Below are positions 1-6,958 of a stretch of DNA of 18,861 nt, in pieces. Source of the DNA: STD1-204 sp041649895 (GTDB lineage Bacteria > Patescibacteriota > Minisyncoccia > Minisyncoccales > Minisyncoccaceae); contig JBAZMG010000013.1 of NCBI GenBank assembly GCA_041649895.1, forward strand, positions 1 to 18,861, written 5' to 3'. Made by a program: the position numbers and the translations under genes. Position 1 is the first letter of the stretch; the number at the start of each line of letters is the position of its first letter. The notes under the pieces are model-generated. The model saw only the letters and a program-made list of their open reading frames with translations, was not told the origin of the DNA and searched no databases.

Positions 1-782
1 ATAAAGTTGTTGTGGGAGGAGAAGCGGAAAAAGATTGCCCATTGGCTGATCCGCAAGAACCGTTTACCGGAGCAGCCACCTTGGACGCTGTACAAGTTGC
101 GTTTGAACCTTGATTGCTACCATAACAAGTCCAATTCCATAAAGTGCCGGAGGTGGCAAGGGTAACAGAAGAGGCGCTGCCGGTGGAGCATAAATTCGCT
201 GTAGTTGAAGAAGGGGCGGTATAAAAAGATTGTGTCTGCGCTGACCCGCAAGAACCGTTTACTGATTTATAAGCTAAACAGGTTGCGGTTGTGCCCTCAC
301 CACTACCGACACAACTCCAATTCCATAAACTGTCCGAAGAAGTGATATTGGAAGTATTGCCCGAGGAACATAAATTTGATGTGGGAGCGGAAGAAAAATA
401 TTGGCCATATGATGAGCCACAGGAGCCATTTACTGAAGCTACTGCTTTGTGGGTTATACAGTTTTCATATCCACCGCCGTTACTACCACTACACGTCCAA
501 GTCCACGAATCGGTATTGGTGACAAAATTATAAACACTCCCGGAATAGCACAAATTTGTTGTGGGGGGAGCGGCGGAAACAGTAGTATTATTTGCCGATC
601 CGCAAACACCGGTTATTGAAGTCAATTTATAGGCCGTGCAGTACGCCGTTGTGCCTCCGTTGCTGCCGCTACACGTCCAAGTCCACGGACCGGAACCGGA
701 CATATTATTAACACTACCCATAGAACATAAAGTTGTTGTGGGAGGAGAAGCGGAAAAAGATTGCCCATTGGCTGATCCGCAA
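1..782 (-). repeat. Tandem coding repeats, two of them sharing a 56-bp identical block
   Basis: Five repeat units of 171-195 bp encode the Cys/Trp modules of the surface protein. Bases 1-56 and 727-782 are identical for 56 bp, and the match may continue left of the window. A second shared block, acacgtccaagtccacg, recurs near 491 and 671. Neighbouring units are far less alike, so the identical pair is non-adjacent. This suggests recent duplication or gene conversion. Confidence 0.85.
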
Positions 783-1648
783 ACACCGCTCACCGAAGCC
801 TCTCCAACAGTAAAAGAATAGGGCGTCTGCGTTGTGCTGCCGGTATGGCCTCCGCTTGAATCTGTATAAGCATACACTTTGGCTGTCCATACTCCCACGG
901 GTCCGGTAGAAGGAATGGTATAATAAGCATACCAATCGCCTGTTGGTGTGGCAGTGGCCGTACTCGCTATAGACCCATTATTACTTTGAAATATTACGCT
1001 TACGTAATTAATATTTGCCATACTACCGGACGCCGGCACGACATGCGCTTTCACTTGGCTACCCGGCATAATTGATCCGGTGCCATTATTACTAACGCTA
1101 CCGACCGATAGCTCCGGAGTTGTATTGGACGCGCCAACAGTAAAAGTGGGAACAGCCGTCAGGGCATCCTCAAGATTAGAGGTAACACTTAATAATCCGC
1201 CATTGAGCACACTTTCATTTCGATCATAAGACAAAGTACCGCCATACTGACTCCTTAAATATCTTCTTATGTTTCCGATGTTGTCCGTGATTTTGACTTC
1301 TTTGATCGTCCACGATCCCTGAACAGACGGGGAAAGCCATATGGGACCGGCCCAATTGCCCTGCGAATTAGGACTGGTGATATTGGTCGAATAGTAAAGC
1401 CCATCTGTGGCTGATACGCTTTCAATAACAATATATACTGACGAAACGGTTGTTTGGTTGTTGCCAATAGTTGCCGTTACGGTTACTTGTCCACCCGTTG
1501 GAACGTTAAGCGGTGAAACACTTAAGCCCGCGAGCGTTGGAAGGTTTGGAGTTATTTCCGTAAAAGCGTTTTGGCCGGCAAACAATATTAAACCAACAAA
1601 AATTAAAAATAATAAAAAATTATATCTTTTGAATTTATTTTTTTCCAT
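1..1648 (-). CDS. Secreted Ig-like protein with tandem Cys/Trp repeats (C-terminus off the left edge)
   Basis: The frame is open from ATG 1646-1648 to base 1, giving 549 visible residues; the stop lies outside. Residues 1-26 look like a signal peptide: a Lys/Arg-rich start, then a hydrophobic stretch ending LFAGQNAF. Residues about 34-285 are Ser/Thr/Gly/Val-rich beta-type sequence, probably two Ig-like domains; a typical piece is VGVWTAKVYAYTDSSGG. From about residue 288 there are at least five tandem repeats of 57-65 residues. Each opens with G(V/S)CGS, continues to LCSxG, and closes with WxWTCxGSNxG and a final Cys. The first Cys of each repeat is at residues 290, 349, 410, 467 and 532. 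Four conserved Cys per repeat suggest disulfides outside the cell. Such repeats occur in large bacterial surface proteins and point to adhesion or envelope display, which is inference. There is no Shine-Dalgarno sequence before the ATG. Confidence 0.85.
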   Translation of the reverse strand, partial: MEKNKFKRYNFLLFLIFVGLILFAGQNAFTEITPNLPTLAGLSVSPLNVPTGGQVTVTATIGNNQTTVSSVYIVIESVSATDGLYYSTNITSPNSQGNWAGPIWLSPSVQGSWTIKEVKITDNIGNIRRYLRSQYGGTLSYDRNESVLNGGLLSVTSNLEDALTAVPTFTVGASNTTPELSVGSVSNNGTGSIMPGSQVKAHVVPASGSMANINYVSVIFQSNNGSIASTATATPTGDWYAYYTIPSTGPVGVWTAKVYAYTDSSGGHTGSTTQTPYSFTVGEASVSGVCGSANGQSFSASPPTTTLCSMGSVNNMSGSGPWTWTCSGSNGGTTAYCTAYKLTSITGVCGSANNTTVSAAPPTTNLCYSGSVYNFVTNTDSWTWTCSGSNGGGYENCITHKAVASVNGSCGSSYGQYFSSAPTSNLCSSGNTSNITSSDSLWNWSCVGSGEGTTATCLAYKSVNGSCGSAQTQSFYTAPSSTTANLCSTGSASSVTLATSGTLWNWTCYGSNQGSNATCTASKVAAPVNGSCGSANGQSFSASPPTTTL

Positions 1649-1662
1649 TTACCCCGTTGAAT

Positions 1663-1688
1663 GTAATTTAAGCCTAAGCTTAAATTAC
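1663..1688. repeat. 11-bp perfect inverted repeat just upstream of the surface-protein start
   Basis: Arms gtaatttaagc (1663-1673) and gcttaaattac (1678-1688) are perfectly complementary around a 4-nt loop. The element ends 15 nt upstream of the ATG at 1648. No T-tract follows on either strand, so it does not look like a terminator. It could be an operator or an RNA hairpin near the initiation site; the function is unknown. Confidence 0.65.
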
Positions 1689-1852
1689 AATTTTAAATTT
1701 TAATTATTTTTAAGATAAATATTGTTCCCCCTGTTTTCATTCTATTGACGATACTATCGCCTACGATAATTTAAAATTATTTAACAGGGTAATTTTTTTA
1801 TAAACTCGCCCAAGGAGGCGCGTGATCATTGTTTAATTTTAAAACTGCTTAT

Positions 1853-1861
1853 ATTATACCA
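1853..1861 (-). promoter_or_regulatory. Putative extended -10 promoter for the surface-protein gene
   Basis: On the minus strand TATAAT (1853-1858) is preceded by TGG, a TGn extended -10. No convincing -35 is seen. The predicted start near 1846 would give a leader of about 200 nt. Of the 337 bases between genes here, the rest is AT-rich DNA with short inverted repeats: cgata/tatcg near 1750, ataattt/aaattat near 1774, and CCCTGTT/AACAGGG enclosing both. Confidence 0.4.
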
Positions 1862-1920
1862 AACTTTCAATATTAATTACAGCCAAACTGTGGAAAACTA
1901 TCCACCACTAAAATCTCTTT

Positions 1921-1963
1921 CAAAAAAACAACCGCTTTATCAAATGTAGCGGCTATTTTTTTG
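1921..1963 (-). terminator. Rho-independent terminator after the Gmad2 gene
   Basis: On the minus strand AGCCGCT (1954-1948) pairs with AGCGGTT (1936-1930), a 7-bp stem with one G-U and an 11-nt loop. It is followed closely by a run of seven T (1928-1922). It lies 22 nt past the stop at 1986. A T-run on the opposite side (1956-1962) could make it work in both directions. Confidence 0.75.
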
Positions 1964-1985
1964 TTCCAAATCATTAAATTTCAAT

Positions 1986-2522
1986 TTATTCGCTAAAATA
2001 AACTGGCATTATCAATGAGTCGGCGTTTTCATGAAGACCCGAAGGATTATCTTTTTCAAATACCAAAGTTCCTTTTTTAGCTGTTGGAATTTGGAATTCA
2101 AGCGTGGCTTTGAACGGCACAAAATTTTCGGTCATCCAGTCGGATTGCGCTTGGGCGATCGCCGAACCGATTTGGTTTCCATTAGCATCATACAGCTTGA
2201 TCGGAAAAGAAGCTTCAAAAAACCAGGTTCCTCTGGCTTCTCCCGTAATGGTTAAGGGGCTTTGTACTAACATATTGGGGCGAGGCGAGCTTACGCGAAT
2301 AAGATCCTGCTTTTCTAACTCGTTTCCAATGTCGCGGACAAAAGTTTTGCCATCCGGGGTCTTGCATTGCTCCGGGTAAGATTCCATAACCGGGTATCCC
2401 GCGGCAACACATTCGTCAAAACTGTTTACAACAATAGGCTCGGTCTTGTTTGCGTAATAAAAAACCGCGACCGCCAGAACAACGACAATCAGTATGACTA
2501 ATAAAACAATATTTTTATTCAT
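1986..2522 (-). CDS. Membrane-anchored Gmad2 (immunoglobulin-like) domain protein
   Basis: The product has 178 residues. Residues 4-24 form one hydrophobic segment with only Asn/Lys before it, an uncleaved anchor with the rest outside. Residues 34-65 carry a Cys-containing motif, SFDECVAAGYPVMESYPEQC, with Cys 38 and 53; I recognise similar motifs from Patescibacteria exported proteins. Residues about 75-176 match the Gmad2 Ig-like fold (the family named from spore-germination-associated proteins): an RVSSPRPNMLVQSPLTITGE start, a GTWFFEASFPIKLYD core and a VYF end. The function is unknown; envelope or surface binding is likely. It has its own extended -10 promoter upstream and a terminator downstream, so it is probably monocistronic. 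The family call is fairly safe; the role is not. Confidence 0.85.
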   Translation of the reverse strand: MNKNIVLLVILIVVVLAVAVFYYANKTEPIVVNSFDECVAAGYPVMESYPEQCKTPDGKTFVRDIGNELEKQDLIRVSSPRPNMLVQSPLTITGEARGTWFFEASFPIKLYDANGNQIGSAIAQAQSDWMTENFVPFKATLEFQIPTAKKGTLVFEKDNPSGLHENADSLIMPVYFSE

Positions 2523-2548
2523 ATGTTTATAATTATCGATACGAATTA

Positions 2549-2557
2549 ATTATACCA
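2549..2557 (-). promoter_or_regulatory. Putative extended -10 promoter for the Gmad2 gene
   Basis: TATAAT on the minus strand (2549-2554) is preceded by TGG, an extended -10. There is no good -35, and that region overlaps the 3' end of the flavoprotein gene. The start would fall near 2542, about 20 nt before the ATG. Confidence 0.4.
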
Positions 2558-2570
2558 CAATATTAAAACT

Positions 2571-3821
2571 TTAAGGCGTTACACTTTTTCCGGCAATATA
2601 TCCGGTCGTCCAACACATTTGCAAATTATAGCCGCCGCAAGGACCGTCCAAATTTATCACTTCACCGGCGAAATAAAGATTATCAATAATTTTTGAGCGC
2701 ATTGTTTTACCGTCAATCTCTTTCAAAGATATTCCGCCGGCCGTAACCATCGCACGGTCAAAGCCGACCAGGCTGACCACGTTGAATTCCAATCTTTTTA
2801 TCACTTTCGCCAATTTTTGCCTCTCTTCTTTTGAAAACTCAAATCCTTTCTTTTTTTCCTTTACGCCCGCGAAATACATCAAATACGGAATGATCTTTAT
2901 CGGTAAAAATTCGGCGAGCACATTTTTAATCTCTTTTTTCTTATTTTTCTCGATCAATTTTTGCAAATATTTTTCCATTTCTTCCTGGGTCTTCTTATGC
3001 TCCAAATCTACAAGCAACTTTACTTTTCCCGTGGCCATCGCGGCGCCGATATCTTTGCTCATATTGAGAATCAAAGGTCCGGTCAATCCGAAATGAGCGA
3101 AAAGTATATCACCAACCTCTTTTTTAATAACTTTACCAAGAATCGTTAAGCTCACTTTGACATTTTCGAAAGAAAGGCCGGGCAAATTTTTGATCCAATT
3201 CTCCTTTACTTGCACGGGCACAAGCGACGGCCTCGGTTTTATAACCAAGTGCCCCAGTTTCTCCGCGAAAACAAATCCGTCGCCCGTGGAGCCGGTAACG
3301 GGATAAGATTTCCCGCCGGTGGTTAAAATATAGTTTTTACCGACAATATTCTTGCCATCCGCGAGTATTATTTGCTTAATATGATTTTTTTCTTTTTCAA
3401 TTCTTTTGACTTCGGACGCGGTAAAAACAGAAACTTTCAATTCTTTCAGTCTTTTTAAAAGCTGTTTTAGGACATCTTGAGATTTGTTGCTTTTTGGAAA
3501 AACTCGGCCGTCGGGTTCGATCATTAACGGCACTCCCGAATTTTCAAAAAAATCCATTGTTTCTTTCGGGCCGAAAACGGAAAAAGGAGAAAGCAAAAAA
3601 TCGCCTTCTTTGCCGAAAAGCGCCGAGAACTCCCTGTTGCTTAAATTGGTATGGGTCAAATTCGCCCTGCCGTCGCCCGTGATCAAAAACTTTTTCCCGA
3701 GCGTGTTGTTTTTTTCCAAGATCGCCACTTTCAGATTTTTTTCCGCGGCTGAAATAGCGGCCATAATTCCGGCCGGCCCTCCTCCGATCACCACCACGTC
3801 AAATTCATTTTCTTTTTCCAT
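2571..3821 (-). CDS. BaiN/HI0933-family FAD-dependent oxidoreductase
   Basis: The product has 416 residues, close to the usual family length. A Rossmann FAD-binding start is at residues 8-25 (VVVIGGGPAGIMAA). The family signature follows near residues 47-58 (ITGDGRANLTHT). The C-terminal FAD-contacting block is present: AGEVINLDGPCGGYNLQ, then TTGYIAG. This matches the HI0933/YhiN/BaiN flavoprotein family, often annotated as NAD(P)/FAD-dependent oxidoreductase. The physiological substrate is unknown in most bacteria; BaiN acts on bile-acid intermediates in a gut Clostridium, which should not be carried over here. It starts 4 nt after the ychF stop, so the two are almost certainly co-transcribed. 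No Shine-Dalgarno is visible. Confidence 0.92.
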   Translation of the reverse strand: MEKENEFDVVVIGGGPAGIMAAISAAEKNLKVAILEKNNTLGKKFLITGDGRANLTHTNLSNREFSALFGKEGDFLLSPFSVFGPKETMDFFENSGVPLMIEPDGRVFPKSNKSQDVLKQLLKRLKELKVSVFTASEVKRIEKEKNHIKQIILADGKNIVGKNYILTTGGKSYPVTGSTGDGFVFAEKLGHLVIKPRPSLVPVQVKENWIKNLPGLSFENVKVSLTILGKVIKKEVGDILFAHFGLTGPLILNMSKDIGAAMATGKVKLLVDLEHKKTQEEMEKYLQKLIEKNKKKEIKNVLAEFLPIKIIPYLMYFAGVKEKKKGFEFSKEERQKLAKVIKRLEFNVVSLVGFDRAMVTAGGISLKEIDGKTMRSKIIDNLYFAGEVINLDGPCGGYNLQMCWTTGYIAGKSVTP

Positions 3822-3825
3822 AAAT

Positions 3826-4893
3826 TTATTTTCCGCTTTTTATTTCAATTACATCTCCATCGTTAACCACATATTCTTTTCCCTCGGTCCTGATCAATCC
3901 TTTTTCTCTGGCCTCAGCGAATCCGCCGGCGTCAATTAGTTTTTGCCAATTGATCACTTCCGCGCGAATAAAAAATTCCTCAAAATCGCTATGTATGGCT
4001 CCGCCGGCTTGAGGCGCCTTGTCTCCTTTTTTTATTGTCCACGCGCGCGTTTCATCGGGCCCCGTGGTCAAAAACGTAATAAGGTTCAAAAGTTCGTATG
4101 ATTTTTTAATCAGATCGTTCAGCTTCGGTTCGCGGGGTAATCCCAAAGCTTCCCTTTCTTCCCCGGGCAAGTCCGCGTAATCTGATTCGGACAAAACATC
4201 CATAATGACATACGCCCAGTTATTTTTCGCGAATATTTGTTTTGTTTCCTCGGAAACATCACTATCTTCTCCGTTCAACAAATAAAGTTTCGGTTTAAAT
4301 GATAACAATTGATAGCTCTTGATTATTTTCGCCTCATCCTCACTCCATTCGCTTTCGTCGGGAATTTTTCCTTGCTTTAAAAATTCATAAACACGATTCA
4401 AAACATCTTTTTCCTTTAAGGCATTTTTGTCTCCGGATTTAACTTCCCGCTCAAGCGAAGACAAACGTTTTTCCGCGGTTTCAATATCTTTCAAGATCAT
4501 CTCCATTTCCAAAATTTCCTTGTCTTTCAAAATATTAATCTCGGTTCGCGTATTAACGATATTTTGATTTTTGAAAGCGCGCAACACATATATTATCGCG
4601 TCCACCTCGCGAATATTCGCCAAAAATTTATTGCCCAATCCCTCGCCTTTGCTCGCGCCCTCCACCAATCCGGCGATATCCACGAATTCTATTGTTGTAT
4701 AAACTTTTTTCGCCGACTGAGTCAATCGCGCCAGCTTCTCCACCCTTTCGTCCGGAACGGCAACAACCCCGATATTCGGGTCTATTGTGCAGAAAGGATA
4801 ATTCGCCCTATCCACCTGCTTTTTCGTAATGGCTTGAAATAAAGTGGACTTTCCGACATTGGGAAAGCCTACAATTCCGATATGCAAAGGCAT
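3826..4893 (-). CDS. ychF: Obg-family ATPase YchF
   Basis: The product has 355 residues, near the family's roughly 363. The P-loop is GFPNVGKS (9-16), and the Switch II/G3 region reads DIAGLVEGASKGEGLG (72-87). A coiled-coil insertion covers about 125-175. The C-terminal TGS-like domain is clear (AWTIKKGDKAPQAGGAIHSDFE, a family hallmark of which part is quoted here by position: about residues 285-307). YchF is a ribosome-associated P-loop protein that prefers ATP over GTP and is linked to stress and redox responses. Its specificity motif is normally NxxE; here residues 207-210 are NGED, with Asp in the fourth place. It leads an operon with the flavoprotein. A likely promoter lies at 4921-4949, giving a leader of about 20 nt with no Shine-Dalgarno. 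Confidence 0.95.
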   Translation of the reverse strand: MPLHIGIVGFPNVGKSTLFQAITKKQVDRANYPFCTIDPNIGVVAVPDERVEKLARLTQSAKKVYTTIEFVDIAGLVEGASKGEGLGNKFLANIREVDAIIYVLRAFKNQNIVNTRTEINILKDKEILEMEMILKDIETAEKRLSSLEREVKSGDKNALKEKDVLNRVYEFLKQGKIPDESEWSEDEAKIIKSYQLLSFKPKLYLLNGEDSDVSEETKQIFAKNNWAYVIMDVLSESDYADLPGEEREALGLPREPKLNDLIKKSYELLNLITFLTTGPDETRAWTIKKGDKAPQAGGAIHSDFEEFFIRAEVINWQKLIDAGGFAEAREKGLIRTEGKEYVVNDGDVIEIKSGK

Positions 4894-4920
4894 AATCTTT
4901 ATAATTAATTCTTTGGTGAA

Positions 4921-4949
4921 TTTATAACAGTTTTACTGAATTTTAACAA
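4921..4949 (-). promoter_or_regulatory. Putative sigma70-type promoter for ychF
   Basis: On the minus strand the -35 is TTGTTA (4944-4949), the spacer is exactly 17 nt, and the -10 is TATAAA (4921-4926) preceded by TGT (extended -10). The start would be near 4914, about 21 nt before the ychF ATG. Confidence 0.55.
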
Positions 4950-4969
4950 TAGGAAGACTTTTGCCGATT

Positions 4970-5260
4970 TTATTTTTGAGAAAAAACTTTACCGATAGTT
5001 TGTTCCAATATATCCAAGGTTGCTTGCACCGAAGGATTATTGGTATTCTTTAAAATCAATCTTTCTCCGTATGTATTCAATAACGGAGTTAAAAATTCAT
5101 CTCCCCACGAAGGTGAAAAAGTTAATACTCCATCAAAATCGACTTCAAGTATTTCGCCTTCTTTTATATCTTTTAAAAATGATTGCAAGGCCGAAAACGC
5201 CTCTCTTCCTGTCTGACGAGAGATCAATGTTGTCCCAAATTTTTTTAGTTCTATTTTCAT
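4970..5260 (-). CDS. STAS-like (DUF4325) protein, partner of the upstream HTH-GHKL ATPase
   Basis: The product has 96 residues and forms a single STAS-like domain. The central block VDFDGVLTFSPSWGDEFLTP (residues 40-59) matches the DUF4325 pattern of an acidic beta-strand end, a small loop with Ser, then a D-E helix start. In classical anti-anti-sigma STAS proteins the loop Ser is phosphorylated by a GHKL kinase; Ser49 or Ser51 occupies the comparable place, which is inference by position only. The ATG lies 2 nt after the stop of the GHKL gene with no ribosome binding site, so translation is probably coupled. It has no membrane segment. It most likely binds the GHKL domain of its neighbour as a regulatory partner. 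Confidence 0.8.
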   Translation of the reverse strand: MKIELKKFGTTLISRQTGREAFSALQSFLKDIKEGEILEVDFDGVLTFSPSWGDEFLTPLLNTYGERLILKNTNNPSVQATLDILEQTIGKVFSQK

Positions 5261-5262
5261 AA

Positions 5263-5988
5263 TTAGTAAGTAATTAACGCGATACAGCCACGGATATTTC
5301 CTTTAACTTTTTTAATATCCAAATTCGCACTACCGCCGTTTAATATTAATTTTGCATCTCCTGTTTGAAAAATTAAGTTTATGGGATTTTTGGCAATAAC
5401 GCTTCTCACATATTTTAAACCATTACCTCGCGCCTCCGGTTTCCTTCCGGAAATTATTTCAGTAAACGCAACTTTTAATGCCTGTTCATGGTTTTTAAGC
5501 TCCGGCTTCACTCTTTTTAGAGTTTGCAATATTCCCAACCCCCTGTCTGCCAATACAATTTGTTTTTTATTCAAATCGTATCCGAAGAATATTCCCGGAG
5601 TATCCGGCCACTGGCCAAGATTGTGATCATACGAATTATTTCCAATTTCACCGGCGATAGATGTAAGCAAAGAAAATAATCCTTTTGCTTCTTTATTTTC
5701 CATCATCAATCCGCCCATTTTCGTAACACGAGCCTGAAACACTCCGCTATTCTGGCAGTAAAATTGTTCAGGGAACTCCTTATTCAAGGATGCCCAATCC
5801 ATGGCAAACTTAAACAAGTTGCTCAAAAAAAATTCTATGTCTCCAATATCCTTTTTAAATATAACGAAATTTCGGCCCATTTTTTGCGCCTTAATATCTC
5901 CCTTTTTTATCCTATTGAAAACAGCGACTCGGCTAATGCCCAATAACTCTGATAATTCCTTTGTTGTATAAAAATCTTTTGATTCCAT
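5263..5988 (-). CDS. HTH (excisionase/MerR-like) fused to a GHKL ATPase domain
   Basis: The product has 241 residues. Residues 6-48 are a winged-HTH/excisionase-type DNA-binding unit (TTKELSELLGISRVAVFNRI). Residues about 95-240 are a GHKL (histidine-kinase-like) ATP-binding fold. The N-box is E114-xxx-N118, the G1 box D148-R-G-L-G152, and the G2 box GNGL (188-191). No phospho-accepting His of a sensor kinase is seen, and there is no membrane segment, so it resembles anti-sigma kinases more than two-component sensors. It is followed after 2 nt by a STAS-like gene, the usual partner class of such ATPases. The fused DNA-binding domain suggests that ATPase/STAS switching controls DNA binding directly. 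The promoter upstream carries repeated GTTAAC-like sites, fitting autoregulation. Domain calls are firm; the role is inferred. Confidence 0.82.
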   Translation of the reverse strand: MESKDFYTTKELSELLGISRVAVFNRIKKGDIKAQKMGRNFVIFKKDIGDIEFFLSNLFKFAMDWASLNKEFPEQFYCQNSGVFQARVTKMGGLMMENKEAKGLFSLLTSIAGEIGNNSYDHNLGQWPDTPGIFFGYDLNKKQIVLADRGLGILQTLKRVKPELKNHEQALKVAFTEIISGRKPEARGNGLKYVRSVIAKNPINLIFQTGDAKLILNGGSANLDIKKVKGNIRGCIALITY

Positions 5989-5993
5989 AAGTT

Positions 5994-6047
5994 GTTAACT
6001 TATTTTCTTAATGTTATCATATGTTAATGTCATTGTCAATAGTTAAC
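5994..6047 (-). promoter_or_regulatory. Promoter with flanking GTTAAC operator-like sites for the HTH-GHKL/STAS operon
   Basis: On the minus strand the -35 is a perfect TTGACA (6034-6039), the spacer is 17 nt, and the -10 is TAACAT (6011-6016, 4 of 6 matches). The palindrome GTTAAC lies at 6042-6047, just upstream of the -35, and again at 5994-5999, just before the ATG. Related TTAAC/ATAAC boxes sit within the promoter. The excisionase-like HTH encoded downstream is the obvious candidate binder. Confidence 0.62.
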
Positions 6048-6075
6048 AAAAAACCACCCCTTATAAAGAGTGGCT
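6047..6075 (-). terminator. Rho-independent terminator after the ATP-cone nuclease gene
   Basis: On the minus strand AGCCACTC (6075-6068) pairs with GGGTGGTT (6059-6052), 8 bp with G-U pairs and an 8-nt loop. A run of six T ends the unit (6053-6048, overlapping the last stem pairs). The stem begins inside the stop codon of the nuclease gene. It separates this gene from the HTH-GHKL promoter immediately downstream. Confidence 0.72.
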
Positions 6076-6952
6076 ATATTTTAGCGATAAGAGAATTATC
6101 GGGAAGAAGAGCTTTAGCTTCATTTAACAAACATTGAATTTTCTGTTTTGGCAGGGAAACCTTTTCGCAAAATTTCGCCAAATCTTTTATTTGAAGCAAG
6201 TCTTCGCTGAGCATCACGCCCGCTTTCCCAAAAGGCTCGTTCATATATTTTTTAAACGAAGGCAGGATTGTTATCGGATATAATTTTTGAGCATCGATCA
6301 TTTTTTCGAGGCCGTTGTTCTTCGGGTAATTCCAGCCCAAAAGCCTGATCCCCTGGCATTCGGCGTATCTGATCGCTTGATTGCTGAATTTCGCGTTGGT
6401 GATAAGTATCGGCCTGATCTCTTTTCCTTTATCGATCTCTTTTTTAAAATAATTACCGGCTTTGACGTCTATCGCGGCCGCGAACAATTTCATACAAATG
6501 GAAAGGTCTATTCTTTCTCCCGCCCGGTTGCGATACTTGCATTCGCCGAAATAAACCGTTTTTTCGTTTTCCGCCAAAATATCCGTTTCGTAAGCGATGC
6601 AGCGGCCCGGAACATATCGGTCTATCTTTACGCTAAACCCGCATCTCATCAATATCTCTTTTATATATTTTTCAAATGAAAATCCGTCGGGCCCCAAATT
6701 TCTCATCCCTTCTTTCAAATTGAATTTTACCGCCTCTTGGGGATGTTCTTTTTTGAGCTCGGCTTTTATCATTTTAAAAATATCCGACGTCTTGATATTT
6801 TGGTAAAGCCTTTTTTCGATCCGAGCCACGATATCGTCGGCGGCTCGCCCGGAAACGCCCGCTTTTTTAAGAGATCGGTAAACTTTTCCCCGCGAAAACG
6901 GTTCAGTCTCACCGAACGATTTAACGACAACGATATCTTTCGAGTTTTTCAT
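6074..6952 (-). CDS. ATP-cone domain fused to an Mrr-like PD-(D/E)XK endonuclease
   Basis: The product has 292 residues. Residues about 7-85 match the ATP-cone: VVKSFGETEPFSRGKVYRSL, then KKAGVS, and a TSDIFKMIKAEL helix. This nucleotide-binding module is best known from ribonucleotide reductase and NrdR, where it reads ATP against dATP. Residues about 88-210 form a restriction-endonuclease-like fold: helix FSFEKYIKEILMRCGF, then E122-T-D124 and E137-C-K139 as the probable metal-binding catalytic residues. The last 80 residues are helical and unassigned. There is no DNA methylase, Walker helicase or McrBC partner nearby, so it is not a standard restriction system. It follows the DUF308-like gene by 6 nt, downstream of thymidine kinase and MazG. 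A nuclease controlled by nucleotide state is inferred, in DNA repair, defence or turnover. Confidence 0.85.
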   Translation of the reverse strand: MKNSKDIVVVKSFGETEPFSRGKVYRSLKKAGVSGRAADDIVARIEKRLYQNIKTSDIFKMIKAELKKEHPQEAVKFNLKEGMRNLGPDGFSFEKYIKEILMRCGFSVKIDRYVPGRCIAYETDILAENEKTVYFGECKYRNRAGERIDLSICMKLFAAAIDVKAGNYFKKEIDKGKEIRPILITNAKFSNQAIRYAECQGIRLLGWNYPKNNGLEKMIDAQKLYPITILPSFKKYMNEPFGKAGVMLSEDLLQIKDLAKFCEKVSLPKQKIQCLLNEAKALLPDNSLIAKI

Positions 6953-6958
6953 TTTAAT

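Noticed and set aside
1..800. Regular repeats that could suggest a CRISPR array
   Set aside because: Repeat spacing is 171-195 bp and varies by multiples of three; the repeats stay in one open frame encoding a Cys/Trp module, with no short conserved repeat and unique spacers.
291..821. Short plus-strand open frames in the first 0.8 kb
   Set aside because: They lie opposite the repeat protein, mirror its repeats, and have no start signals; the minus frame is open throughout 1-1648.
1690..1850. Possible known riboswitch in the surface-gene leader
   Set aside because: I could not match conserved cores of the c-di-GMP, SAM, TPP, cobalamin or preQ1 classes; only generic hairpins are visible.
3484..3939. 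151-residue plus-strand open frame
   Set aside because: It is antisense to the flavoprotein and the end of ychF, with low-complexity Ser/Phe-rich composition and no recognisable motif.
6074..6952. Standard type IV restriction (Mrr/McrBC) system
   Set aside because: No McrB-like GTPase or other restriction partner is adjacent and the N-terminus is an ATP-cone rather than a DNA-reading domain.
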